Assembly (NCBI GenBank): GCA_012841375.1
Contig: DUUV01000120.1
Location: 1-63,020, forward strand
Direction: 5' to 3'
From: Candidatus Fermentithermobacillaceae bacterium
GTDB taxonomy: Bacteria > Bacillota > Sulfobacillia > Fermentithermobacillales > Fermentithermobacillaceae
DNA length: 63,020 nucleotides
Shown here: positions 52,610 to 61,715 of the stretch, piece by piece
Layout: every line of letters begins with the position of its first letter
Numbering within the stretch: the stretch's first letter is position 1
Position numbers and translations under genes: made by a program
Notes under the pieces: generated by a model
Seen by the model: only the letters and a program-made list of their open reading frames with translations
Told to the model about the DNA's origin: nothing
Database searches by the model: none

Positions 52610-52714
52610 CCGGAAAGCGCCTCGCGGTTTCCCTCCTGTCCGTAGGAAGAGCGCCCAACTGCTGGTTCCGGAAGTAGCTCATCTCCATATACCTCTTAGC
52701 CTGCGATAAAGAAG

Positions 52715-52800
52715 CCCGGCAGCCGCAAACCTCGTTCGAGGGGATCGGGTTTTGCCTGAAGCGTGATAGGCCGGTTCGGAAAAAAAGCTGGCGGCTGGTA
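52715..52800 (+). ncRNA. Candidate structured leader RNA upstream of the CAP-domain gene
   Basis: CAGCC(GC) at 52720-52726 can pair with (GC)GGCTG at 52791-52797, enclosing three local helices: GCAAACC with the GGGTTTTGC segment, nested around CCTC-GTTC-GAGG; GCCT/AGGC around GAAGCGTGAT; and GCCGGTT (52770-52776) with AGCTGGC (52786-52792) across a purine-rich loop. The outer and last helices share two bases, so alternative folds are possible. It does not match a riboswitch class I can name. It lies 54 bases before the gene. Confidence 0.35.
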
Positions 52801-52853
52801 TCATACTACTTGCTTTACGCCGGTGGCACTCAAAAAATGGAAGGAGGAGCAAC

Positions 52854-53453
52854 ATGAAACGCAGAGTAGTGATCATCCTCGCCCTAGCGACCTTCATGGT
52901 GATGGGTACGGCAGGGCAGGCGCTCGCTGCTTCGTACCCGTGGTACTCACTGTACAGGTACCCCTGGTACAGGTACGTCCAGCCCAAGACGCCCGCTCCG
53001 ACCCAGCCCGCTCCGAAGCCTGAGCCGACCAAGCCGTCTCCGACCCAGCCGGCGCCGGAGCCCTCTGGCCTCACCGCCGAGGAGCGTGAGATGGTGACAT
53101 TGGTGAATCAAGAGCGAGCCAAAGCCGGACTAAAGCCTCTGGCCGTAGACATGCGCCTTGTCAAACTGGCAAGAATGAAGAGCCAGGACATGATCAACAA
53201 GAAGTACTTCGGCCACCAGTCGCCGACTTACGGTTCCCCCTTTGACATGATGAAGAGAGAGGGAATCACATACAGGACGGCTGGTGAGAACCTGGCCGGC
53301 GCTTCCACTGTCACGAGGGCTCACGATCTCTTGATGCAGAGCTCGGGACACAGGAAGAACATCCTGAATCCGGCGTTCACCCATATCGGGATCGGTGTCA
53401 TTAAGGGCGGTCCTTACGGGACCATGTTCACCCAGATGTTCATCGGCATCTAG
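52854..53453 (+). CDS. Secreted CAP-domain (SCP/PR-1/YkwD-like) protein
   Basis: A 199-residue protein. The signal peptide ends near AGQALA-AS (about residue 25). Then a Tyr/Trp-rich stretch (SYPWYSLYRYPWYRY), a Pro-rich linker with repeated P-T-Q-P-A-P units and the CAP domain (about 77-199): LVNQERAKAGLKPL, FGHQSPTYGSPFDMM, GENLAGA, HRKNILNP and the C-terminal MFTQMFIG. Bacterial YkwD-like proteins are surface or spore-coat associated. AAGGAGGAG precedes the ATG. Confidence 0.93.
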   Translation: MKRRVVIILALATFMVMGTAGQALAASYPWYSLYRYPWYRYVQPKTPAPTQPAPKPEPTKPSPTQPAPEPSGLTAEEREMVTLVNQERAKAGLKPLAVDMRLVKLARMKSQDMINKKYFGHQSPTYGSPFDMMKREGITYRTAGENLAGASTVTRAHDLLMQSSGHRKNILNPAFTHIGIGVIKGGPYGTMFTQMFIGI

Positions 53454-53475
53454 GAAACACGTCAATCCGCCTGAG

Positions 53476-53512
53476 AGACCTCCATCCTTTTTCAAGGTGG
53501 AGGTCTTCTGTT
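53476..53512 (+). terminator. Terminator after the CAP-domain gene
   Basis: AGACCTCCA at 53476-53484 pairs with TGGAGGTCT at 53498-53506; CCTT/AAGG extends it inward. TCTGTTT follows. Confidence 0.85.
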
Positions 53513-53688
53513 TGCCTCGACATTCTCCACTCCGCATGGACGCCTGCGTGCGTACTTGCGCCTGTACGGTCGGATCTCGGCGGAATAGAGCTTTTTGGCT
53601 CGCCGAAAGAAGGAGAGTTGAGGGGTCTTGGCATATCCAGTCATTTGTATTGCGCCGCGCAAGACAGTGAGAAGGGGCGAGTTGGAAG

Positions 53689-55389
53689 TTGCGGAAGCAC
53701 ATGAGGGATTCCGGTATCTCCGTGTTGGGCAGAGTCTCCTGGGGCACGCATGTCTGCGCTTTTTACGACAGCGCGTCTGACATGCTCGAGATCCTCATCC
53801 CCTATTTTCGCTCTGGCCTCGAAAACAATGAGAAGTGCATCTGGATCTGTTCGGGGTCTCTGGGAACTCGGGAGGCGGAGGACGCCCTCAAGGCGGCTAT
53901 GCCGGATGCCGGCAGGTACTTCTCCTCCGGGCAGATGACGGTGCTGCCCTACGATGAGTTCTACGTTGATACATGGGGCGGCTTTTGTTCCCAAAGACCC
54001 ATCAACCAGTGGAAGAATCTGTTGGACCAAGCGCTTTCTCAAGGCTATGCGGGCCTGCGCGTGACCGGTGACACTTCGTGGATAGACCCGTCGATCTGGG
54101 AGTCTTTTTGTGAATATGAGAGGAATCTTTATGGTGCGATAAACCATGAACGTGTGCTGGTCGTCTGCTGCTATCCCCGTCAAGGTGCATGGGTACCGGA
54201 CGTCATTCAGGTTTTGGGCACCCACCAGTGTGCGTTGGTCCGTAGAGAGCACGGATGGGAAGCCATCAGTTGGGGTGGACAGCGTGAACGATATTTGGAG
54301 AGCCTGATTGACGGCATCGCCGAAGGTGTACTGGTTACTGACGAGACAGGCCGGATCCTGGCTGCCAATCACTCTGCTCTCAACTACTTTGGAGTTGACA
54401 CGCTGATTGACCTTGGTCACAACATTTGTGCGTTGGGTCGGAGGTTTTCCCTGAGGACTGAGTCGGGTGGGGCGGCTCTCTCCATCCCTGCGCTGTTCGA
54501 CGGGATAGGCACCGCAAGGAGACAGCGCTGGTTCGTGACTAACGAGAAAGACGGTTGCACGCTCGATCTTCTCGTGCATATCCGGGAGCTCGAAGATGCT
54601 TCCTTGTCTTCAAAGAGATACCTGGTCCTAATGCAGGACCTAACGGCAGTCCGGAGCATGGAGAGGGCAAGAGATAGGGCAGTCCGCATACTGGCCCATG
54701 AGCTCAGAAACCCGCTTCAGATACTGAAGGCAGTGATCCCCCTGATTGAGGACTCGCATTCCGCCGCGAACCTAAGGCGCTATGTCGCGGCTCTGAAGAA
54801 GCAGGTCGACAGCTTGTCCGAGTTGACCGAGGACCTGTTGCTGGCTTTCCGCACAGGCTCCGACAGCTTATCTATGTCACCGCGCCTCATCGATATCTCC
54901 CGGCTTGTCGCCGCCTGCGTGGAATGGCTGAAGACTCTTTCCGATCACGAAATCATCACTTTATACAGGCCTGATCTGGAAGTTCCCGTTTACGTCGATG
55001 AGTCAAGAATCCGTCAGATACTCACAAACATCTTCGCCAATGCGGTCAAGTACACACCTTCCGACAGGCGGATTTGGATAGATATCCGTTCACTAGGAGG
55101 AAGGGTTCTTATCAGGGTGGAAGACGAGGGCATTGGAATCCCGGAGGGTGAGAACGACCTGATTTTCCACCCGTTCTTCCGCGCCAGCAACTCCTCGCTG
55201 GCTTCCACCGAAGGTATGGGTCTAGGCCTCTACATAAGCAGGCAGTTGGCCAGACTCCACGGAGGGGACCTGTGGGCCGAGGACAGGCACGGCGGAGGGA
55301 CAGTCATGACGTTAAGCCTGCCCTTGTATGCCAGGGGTATGTCCGGGCAGGCGTACGGCCGGGCGTCTGCCGGAAGCGGAACGAGATAG
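53689..55389 (+). CDS. Sensor histidine kinase with MEDS domain
   Basis: A 566-residue soluble kinase without membrane segments. The first 180 residues match the MEDS (DcmR/methanogen sensory) domain: GTHVCAFYDS, the linker, then CCYPRQGAW. A PAS domain follows (about 205-310, IAEGVLVTDETGRILAANHSAL). The HisKA H-box has His337 in RILAHELRNPLQ, the N-box is QILTNIFANAVKYTP, and G boxes are VEDEGIGIP and GMGLGLYIS. MEDS domains are thought to bind small C1 or other ligands, so this may sense a cytoplasmic metabolite. No response regulator is adjacent. The start is TTG 53689 or ATG 53701. Confidence 0.9.
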   Translation: MRKHMRDSGISVLGRVSWGTHVCAFYDSASDMLEILIPYFRSGLENNEKCIWICSGSLGTREAEDALKAAMPDAGRYFSSGQMTVLPYDEFYVDTWGGFCSQRPINQWKNLLDQALSQGYAGLRVTGDTSWIDPSIWESFCEYERNLYGAINHERVLVVCCYPRQGAWVPDVIQVLGTHQCALVRREHGWEAISWGGQRERYLESLIDGIAEGVLVTDETGRILAANHSALNYFGVDTLIDLGHNICALGRRFSLRTESGGAALSIPALFDGIGTARRQRWFVTNEKDGCTLDLLVHIRELEDASLSSKRYLVLMQDLTAVRSMERARDRAVRILAHELRNPLQILKAVIPLIEDSHSAANLRRYVAALKKQVDSLSELTEDLLLAFRTGSDSLSMSPRLIDISRLVAACVEWLKTLSDHEIITLYRPDLEVPVYVDESRIRQILTNIFANAVKYTPSDRRIWIDIRSLGGRVLIRVEDEGIGIPEGENDLIFHPFFRASNSSLASTEGMGLGLYISRQLARLHGGDLWAEDRHGGGTVMTLSLPLYARGMSGQAYGRASAGSGTR

Positions 55390-55606
55390 CGACCGTTCCG
55401 ATAGCGTATCCCGGCAAGGCGTTGTAGCCGTCGACCCTTAGGTAGACTCGTGGGTGGACATCACGGAATACTGCGCCTGGCGTTGCCAATGCCGCGATTT
55501 TTCGTTGGCTCCAGAGCATATCTGGAAGCCGGTACCAGGAACAAACCGCTCTGGAACCGCGTCAAATACAGGGAGTCAGAAGGTAATCTTTCACGGAGGT
55601 ACCAAA

Positions 55607-58297
55607 ATGAAGTATGTCTTGAGAACGGTTGTCACTTGTCTACTTTCGGTTGCCGTTCTGGTATGCGCGCTTCCGGCAACAGTGCTCGCTGCCGACAATG
55701 AGCCTGTGCTTACGTCTATACGACATTCTTCAGCCGTCGCCGCCGTAGGCGTCGCAGGTGTGACCACGGCCACTCTCACGGTGCCCTATAGCCACGGAAA
55801 TCAAGTAAACCTTTCACAGGGTCTCGACGTGTCCTTTCATACATCCATCTATGCAGTGGCCATCCCGACCTTCCCCAACGGGGCTACGGCAACGGTGGGC
55901 GGAGAAGCAGTTGATATGGTGGTCACCTATCAAAGGAAAAACTCAAGCGCTCTTTACACTACTACCTATAAAATCAAAGTGGTCAGGGCGGAATTCGCCG
56001 CCCCAAGCTTCTCCGGCAGCATCGCCAAGTCCACCAACCTGTCTCAGAGCATCACCTTTGCGCTGTCGGACTTCTCGGACAAATACGTGAAGAACGACGG
56101 AGGTGACCTGGCCTCTATCGTCATTAGCGGGAGCAATCCGAGCTTTGGCACCTTGAAACTCGCGAACGGTATCTACACTCCGGGTACTCCGGTAAGCGTA
56201 ACTGACCTCAAGAACGGCCGGCTCACGTTTTCGGCCACGGGCGCGGGAAGTGTCACCTATCTTGTTCAGGCGCTTGCGACCGGAGATTCCGGTAACCCCA
56301 TAGGCTCGGTGTTGTTGACAATCACGGCCAATCACGTTCCCCCTGCGTTTTCCGGTACCATCACGAAGACCGTATCATTGACGGACGGACTAACTCTGAC
56401 ATTGTCCGACTTCGCTTCGTTGTATAAGAAGAACGACGGCGGAGCCTTGGCCTCTGTGGTGCTGACCGGGGGCAATTCGTCCATCGGCAGACTCAGGCTG
56501 CGTGGTCAGGATTACTCCCTTGGGACAGCCGTCAGCGCCTCGGACCTGTCCGCCGGCCGGCTGACGTTCGCCGGAGCCAGTGCCGGAACTGCCGTCTATA
56601 CAGTGAAAGCCTACGCTGCCGACAACTCGACTACTCCGGTAGGTTCGGCAACTCTCAGGATAGAAGTCCAGCATAGTTCGGCGGTGGAGATCTTCTACGT
56701 GACCGGCGAAGCGGAACCGATCACGCTGGATGCGGATGATCTGGCCGCTGCCTGTGAGGAGCTCACCGGGGAGGAACTTTGGTACGTGAGGTTCACGCTG
56801 CCTCCTTCGGCTTACGGGAAGCTCTACTACGACTATGTTTCGCCTACGAATTACGACTCGACCGTGTCGTCGGGCACCAGATACTACACGGAGTTTTCGC
56901 CGTACCTATCACGTGTCACATTTGTGCCTAAGGCGGGCTTTTCGGGTACTGCTTCGATAACCTACACCGGGTACGACGCCGACGGGGAAGCCTATACCGG
57001 GGTCGTCAAGGTCATCGTCAGGGAAGGATCGGACTCTGAAACCGAAGAGATTACTTATGTCACCAACAGCGGGACTCCCGTCACTTTTGACGTCGATGAT
57101 TTTGATTATTGGTGCAAAGTTATGACGGGTGATGAACTGTCCTCTGTAGAGTTCAAACTGCCATCCACCTTCTTCGGCAGGTTGTACTACAACTACACGT
57201 CGCCCACTCAATACGGCTCAGTCGTGTCCGAAGGAGACGAATTTCACAAGTATTTCTCCCCCTATCTCTCACGGGTGACATTCGTCCCCAGAGCCGGGTA
57301 CTCAGGGACGCTGTCCATCGCCTACACCGGTTACGACGAGGACGGAGACGCTTTCACCGGGAGTGTGAAGATCACCGTCAACGAGGCGGTCGGCGATATC
57401 ACATACACAGCAACCAGAGGCCAGTGGGTTAGTTTTGACGCCACCGTGTTCAACGAAGTGTGTGAGGACGTCACGGGTGAGACCCTGTCTTACGTGCGAT
57501 TTACGTTGCCGTCTTCGTCATACGGGACTCTGTACCACAATTTCACGTCGCCTACACAGCCGGGCTCCAAGGTCTCAAGCAGCACCAGGTATTACAGGCT
57601 TTCCTCACCGGGACTATCGGGGGTGACCTTCGTTGCGAATGCCGGCTACACAGGCACAGTCTCCATAACGTACACCGGCTACAGCGTCGAAGGCCAATCG
57701 TATACCGGTACGGTGAAAGTGACTGTCCAGGACTACAAGGGTTCCCAGTACTTTGACGATGTCGACACGACCTACTGGTGGTGCTCGGAAGCGGTGGACT
57801 ACCTGTTCAAGAAAGGAATCGTAACGGGTGTAGGGGGAAGGCGTTACAGCCCAGGCGTCAGCATCTCGAGAGGTGACTTCGTGCTGATGCTGTGCAGGGC
57901 CTTTGACCTGGACACCATCGCGGGCGACAATTTTCCCGATGTGCAGAAGGGCAGTCACTATTACAACGCCATAGCTACGGCCAAAGCCCTCGGCATAGCC
58001 CGCGGCGGCGATGGCGGTCTTTTTAGACCCACTGAGTCTCTGACCAGGCAAGATGCCATGGTACTCATAATGCGGGCGCTCGATTACGCACCACAGTACT
58101 CCGTGCCATCTGGGAGCGCGTCTCATCTCACGGGCTTCTCCGATAGGGCGGAGATCGCCGAGTACGCCAGAGACCACGCTGCCGCGCTGGTGAGGGCGGG
58201 CATCATCCGTGGAAGTGATGGGAAGTTGAACCCTCTAGGCAAGGTCACAAGGGCCGAGATGGCAACGATCGTGCACCGGATTCTGACCAGGGATTAG
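55607..58297 (+). CDS. S-layer (SLH-domain) surface protein with three adhesion-like repeats
   Basis: An 896-residue secreted protein. Signal peptide ends near VLAAD (about residue 29). Two related beta-sandwich modules follow (about 125-245 and 245-360): FALSDFSDKYVKNDGG and LTLSDFASLYKKNDGG. Then three copies of a 115-120 residue module starting at SAVEIFYVTGEA, EEITYVTNSGTP and GDITYTATRGQW, each with F-T-L-P-S-x-x-Y-G and ITYTGYD-like ends. Three SLH repeats (YFDDVDTTYWW, NFPDVQKGSHYY, GFSDRAEIAEYA) attach it to secondary wall polymer. CGGAGGT lies 6 bases before the ATG. No catalytic site was seen. Confidence 0.92.
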   Translation: MKYVLRTVVTCLLSVAVLVCALPATVLAADNEPVLTSIRHSSAVAAVGVAGVTTATLTVPYSHGNQVNLSQGLDVSFHTSIYAVAIPTFPNGATATVGGEAVDMVVTYQRKNSSALYTTTYKIKVVRAEFAAPSFSGSIAKSTNLSQSITFALSDFSDKYVKNDGGDLASIVISGSNPSFGTLKLANGIYTPGTPVSVTDLKNGRLTFSATGAGSVTYLVQALATGDSGNPIGSVLLTITANHVPPAFSGTITKTVSLTDGLTLTLSDFASLYKKNDGGALASVVLTGGNSSIGRLRLRGQDYSLGTAVSASDLSAGRLTFAGASAGTAVYTVKAYAADNSTTPVGSATLRIEVQHSSAVEIFYVTGEAEPITLDADDLAAACEELTGEELWYVRFTLPPSAYGKLYYDYVSPTNYDSTVSSGTRYYTEFSPYLSRVTFVPKAGFSGTASITYTGYDADGEAYTGVVKVIVREGSDSETEEITYVTNSGTPVTFDVDDFDYWCKVMTGDELSSVEFKLPSTFFGRLYYNYTSPTQYGSVVSEGDEFHKYFSPYLSRVTFVPRAGYSGTLSIAYTGYDEDGDAFTGSVKITVNEAVGDITYTATRGQWVSFDATVFNEVCEDVTGETLSYVRFTLPSSSYGTLYHNFTSPTQPGSKVSSSTRYYRLSSPGLSGVTFVANAGYTGTVSITYTGYSVEGQSYTGTVKVTVQDYKGSQYFDDVDTTYWWCSEAVDYLFKKGIVTGVGGRRYSPGVSISRGDFVLMLCRAFDLDTIAGDNFPDVQKGSHYYNAIATAKALGIARGGDGGLFRPTESLTRQDAMVLIMRALDYAPQYSVPSGSASHLTGFSDRAEIAEYARDHAAALVRAGIIRGSDGKLNPLGKVTRAEMATIVHRILTRD

Positions 58298-58409
58298 ATA
58301 ATCAGTTTGGTTCGAGGGGCTCCATGCCGTGCTTCACTGCATTGGCTTGGGGCCCCGCGGGCACCATTCGGATTTGCTGCTGCTCTCGCTGGACCGGGCA
58401 GCGGCTGCA

Positions 58410-59936
58410 TCATATCTTCAAGAGGGTCAAGGCGACCGAGCAGACGATCCAGGACACCAGCACGTACTTCCACTGCCTGCGGAGGCCAACATCCACACTG
58501 TTCTTTCCCGCGACTCCTGACGTAACCAGGATGGTGGCCGATACCGGCGATACTGTGAAGCCCAGCGTTGCTCCTAGGAGCAGCGTCATGGACATATGGG
58601 CGGGGGACATTCCGTTGGCGAACGGCCCAATGACGGAGTAGACAATGGTCATGCCGATGAGCGAGTGGATGCCGGGGACTGAGATCGCCCACACAAGCAG
58701 CGAACCAACCAGCGTCAGGGTCAAGGTGGACGGTTGAACCGCGACAGAGATGCCGGGCAAGCCATCCTTCAAGGCGGTTTGGAGGGCGGTTCCTATGAAG
58801 CCCGCTGTTGTCATGAGGAGGAATTGACTAGAAAGACGTGGCAGTCTCTTTGGAAAGTACTCGCCTGCCGCCTTCCAGATCTCTCTGGGCTTGCCCGTGA
58901 GCTTGCCCCAGAAGGTCAACGTTAACACTACACAAGGAATGATAGCCTGATAGATGGTCTGGCCCAGTTCCTGAAGTATGACCACGCCGGCTATGAATGA
59001 TCCCAGACCCAAAGCCAGGATGATTGTCTTCCGCCAGGCCATCGAGCGTCCGCAGCTGTTGGACCTCACGGTGCTATCCGGCGGGCCCTCGTCGTGAGTC
59101 GCCGGTTCTTGTCGCCCCTTGTCCGCACGGAGAGCAGGACCTCCGACTTCAATCAAGACGGCCACGGCCAGCGCGCACAAGCTGACAAGGAACCCGGCTT
59201 TCACCACAGATGTCCAGGCAGCACCGGTGAGGGCCAGGGCCACCGCCATCGCCGGACTGGACGGCGTCCAGAGCAACGTGGCGTTGTAGCCCCTCGGCAG
59301 GCTGGGTACCAGGACATCGTCGGGGCTCTTGCCCATGCGGACCACTATGGGCGCGAGCACGGTCCAGACCAAGGCGATAGCGGCGTTGAGGAGGACGGAG
59401 CCAATCATGTAAGCCAGGATCAGAGCGACAACGAAGAGGTACGCAGGACGCCTGATGTCTTCCGCGATCTCCCCGAGCGCATCGGCGTACCCGCCCCGGT
59501 CGATCACTATACCCACCAGGGGCACCAGCACCATGATCATGAGTATCCCAGAGTTCTCACCGAAGCTCACCAACGCGGCCAGCGGGTCGGTTCCAACCGC
59601 GGCGAATATGCCTACGCCACATGTGACAAGCGCTAGAGACAGCCATAGAGATGTCCTGTCGGCGCCCGACAGCGCGAAGATCCACGCGATGAAAGCGGCC
59701 AGTCCCGCCGCCGTCTGGAGAGCAGGGACCGGTAAGTATTCAGATAGGGTTTGAAAAACCAGCAGGGCTGAAAACGAGGCGACTCGGGCGACCGCGAGAA
59801 GGCGCCGCTCGGATACAGCCGGCAGTCGGTCACGAGATACGTTGTTTGTGCGTTGAGAGTCCATTTGCGTGTGTGGGTCGGCCGGCTCAGCTTTTTCAGA
59901 GGCCGGTCGTGCTTCCAGTTGACCGTCTACATCCAT
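58410..59936 (-). CDS. Predicted multi-pass membrane transporter, uncharacterised family
   Basis: A 508-residue protein with about twelve membrane segments after a charged N-terminal tail. SGILMIMVLVPLVGIVIDRGG, AYMIGSVLLNAAIALVW and LLMTTAGFIGTALQTALKDGLPG resemble permeases of the ion-transporter superfamily, but I cannot place it in a named family. The ATG at 59936 has AGAGGT 9 bases upstream; further upstream the frame is open but unsupported. A charged loop rich in Asp/Arg splits the protein near residue 260. It is divergent from the M28 gene. Confidence 0.7.
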   Translation of the reverse strand: MDVDGQLEARPASEKAEPADPHTQMDSQRTNNVSRDRLPAVSERRLLAVARVASFSALLVFQTLSEYLPVPALQTAAGLAAFIAWIFALSGADRTSLWLSLALVTCGVGIFAAVGTDPLAALVSFGENSGILMIMVLVPLVGIVIDRGGYADALGEIAEDIRRPAYLFVVALILAYMIGSVLLNAAIALVWTVLAPIVVRMGKSPDDVLVPSLPRGYNATLLWTPSSPAMAVALALTGAAWTSVVKAGFLVSLCALAVAVLIEVGGPALRADKGRQEPATHDEGPPDSTVRSNSCGRSMAWRKTIILALGLGSFIAGVVILQELGQTIYQAIIPCVVLTLTFWGKLTGKPREIWKAAGEYFPKRLPRLSSQFLLMTTAGFIGTALQTALKDGLPGISVAVQPSTLTLTLVGSLLVWAISVPGIHSLIGMTIVYSVIGPFANGMSPAHMSMTLLLGATLGFTVSPVSATILVTSGVAGKNSVDVGLRRQWKYVLVSWIVCSVALTLLKI

Positions 59937-59983
59937 ATGTCCGATACCTCTATCCGATAGTTCGTAGCAGGGCATTTCTTCTA

Positions 59984-59992
59984 AGTATAGCA
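59984..59992 (-). promoter_or_regulatory. Extended -10 promoter of the transporter gene
   Basis: On the minus strand TGCTATACT matches an extended -10 (TGn-TATACT), about 50 bases upstream of the gene start. A good -35 box is not visible. Confidence 0.4.
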
Positions 59993-60142
59993 CTCCGGCA
60001 CGGATGCGCTCTGTAAACTGACAAAGGAATGCTAGTTTTCCGGGCGAAGTCTTCAATGATCCCAACACACAACACTGAGAGCCTGAGGCGTGTAAGTCGT
60101 AGAGATGCTCCTAAACTATTGCAGAAAAGAGAGGGTGATACC

Positions 60143-61645
60143 GTGTCGAAAGAATTGCTCGGTGGAAATGGGCGAAGCCCGGACAGAAGGTCGCTCCTGG
60201 ACAAGATGATAAGTGGCGAGATAGTCACCGCCTGCGAGGCCTACGACAACCTTCGCGTACTCTGTGACGAAGGTGGAGGTAGGTTTGGGGGGTCACCTGG
60301 GGAGATACGCGCGAGAGACTATCTTCTCCAGAAGCTCCGGGAATACGGTCTCGAGAATGTACACACGGAGGAGTACTCGTACACCGGATGGGTGAGAGGA
60401 CCTGCCGCTCTCAAGGTGACTACGGTGGCTCAAGCCGCCGGTTACGGCCATGCGGGGGGTTACGGCCATGCGGGGGCTTCATCAGAGGTCGCAGGGCAAA
60501 GCCATGGGGTGGGACGCGCATTTCCGTGCTTCAGCCTCCCTCACAGTCCTGCTGGAGACGTGGAGGCAGAAGTAGTCTTCATAGGACCTGGCGGTCCGCG
60601 CGAATTTGAGGAGGCCGGTGATGTAAGGGGCAAGGCCGTCATAGTCACCAACGAAGCTTCACCGGGGCTGGGCAGGATGCTCCATCGCTCTGAGAAGTAC
60701 GGCAGGGCGGTGAAAGCGGGAGCGACCGCGTTCATCTATATGAGGACGGGCTCCATGCTGGCCGAGACTGGTACCGTGAGGCACAACGAGACCGGGGCCA
60801 TACCCGCAGTGAGCATCACGAGGGAAGCGGGGATGGAGATCCGGAGGCTCATGGAGCGCGGTCCCGTGAGAGTCAGGGTGACTACTACAGACGATGTCAA
60901 ACCGCTTGTGGGCTGGAACATCATTGGAGACGTCTCCGGAACAGGTTCGCCCGGCAAGGTTATCCTAGTTGGCGCCCACCTGGACGGGCATGATATCTCC
61001 CAAGCAGCCGCCGACAACGGAGGTGGCTCAGCAGTGATTCTTGAGGCTGCCCGGGCCTTGGCGAAGCACAAGGACCTGGTACCGAAGACGGTACGGTTTG
61101 TTTGGTTTACCGGCGAGGAAATAGGACTCCTGGGCTCCAACTGCTATGCTCAGGCACATGCAGGTGAAGCGGAGGCTATCGAGTTTGTGTTCAACTGCGA
61201 TGTCGCGGGCGGAGGAGGTACGCCGGGCGTCACGACAATGGGCTTTGAAGAAACGCAAAAGCGCTTCCGGCAGTATTCTGACGAGATGCGCACACCTCTT
61301 CGCATTGGAGCGGGGGTAATGCCTTACTCTGACATGTATCCGTTCCATCTCTTGGGCATCCCCAGCGTAAGTTTTGGTTCGTCTGGGCCCGACGGGAGCT
61401 GGAACTTCATTCACACCGCCGCGGACACGTTCGACAAGATGACTCCCAGGGGACTAATGCTGGATTCACTTGTCGTGGCCAGGCTACTCACGCGGCTCTT
61501 GTATGACCAGGCGATTCCACACAAGACTCCGGAAGAGACGGCCGCTTCCATTGCTCATCTGCGAGAAGTGTTCGAGTTTGAGGGCCGGCTACCTAATGGG
61601 GCGAGCAGGGGGCTGAACCCGGCAGGTCGGTCCGTGCCCACCTGA
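60143..61645 (+). CDS. M28-family zinc aminopeptidase with PA-type insert
   Basis: A 500-residue metallopeptidase. Zinc ligands are visible: His and Asp in GAHLDGHDISQAAADNGGGS, Glu pair in FTGEEIGLLGS, Asp in NCDVAGGG, and the last His in FIHTAADTFDK. Residues about 140-260 form a PA-like insert; within its linker YGHAGG is duplicated by an exact 18-base repeat. No signal peptide is apparent, so it may work on peptides in the cytoplasm. The GTG at 60143 has AGAGAGGGTG just upstream. Confidence 0.88.
   Translation: MSKELLGGNGRSPDRRSLLDKMISGEIVTACEAYDNLRVLCDEGGGRFGGSPGEIRARDYLLQKLREYGLENVHTEEYSYTGWVRGPAALKVTTVAQAAGYGHAGGYGHAGASSEVAGQSHGVGRAFPCFSLPHSPAGDVEAEVVFIGPGGPREFEEAGDVRGKAVIVTNEASPGLGRMLHRSEKYGRAVKAGATAFIYMRTGSMLAETGTVRHNETGAIPAVSITREAGMEIRRLMERGPVRVRVTTTDDVKPLVGWNIIGDVSGTGSPGKVILVGAHLDGHDISQAAADNGGGSAVILEAARALAKHKDLVPKTVRFVWFTGEEIGLLGSNCYAQAHAGEAEAIEFVFNCDVAGGGGTPGVTTMGFEETQKRFRQYSDEMRTPLRIGAGVMPYSDMYPFHLLGIPSVSFGSSGPDGSWNFIHTAADTFDKMTPRGLMLDSLVVARLLTRLLYDQAIPHKTPEETAASIAHLREVFEFEGRLPNGASRGLNPAGRSVPT
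60440..60475 (+). repeat. Exact 18-bp tandem duplication within the M28 gene
   Basis: Two identical copies of GGTTACGGCCATGCGGGG lie back to back and in frame, encoding two G-Y-G-H-A-G units. Being perfect at the DNA level, it is probably recent and may vary in copy number by slippage. Confidence 0.9.
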
Positions 61646-61715
61646 GACTCCAGTAGTAGACGCTTAAGGGTTAAGGGTTGGAGAGTTCTGAAGTTAACTG
61701 AGGCCTCGATGCGAC

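Larger units (their letters stand above)
52473..52853 (+). other. 381-base non-coding region before the CAP-domain gene
   Basis: Contents in order: a TATAAT (52535-52540) without a convincing -35 box; an imperfect hairpin; a true terminator; then about 100 bases with no features seen; and the candidate structured leader described separately. No credible reading frame fits. Confidence 0.6.

Noticed and set aside
52715-52800. c-di-GMP class I riboswitch, suggested by GCAAACC and a hairpin
   Set aside because: The following conserved G-A-C-G-C-A-A-A-G-C-C block and the GNAA loop with its receptor are missing.
61666-61682. Telomere-like TTAAGGG doublet
   Set aside because: Only two short copies, in an ordinary intergenic gap; no function supported.
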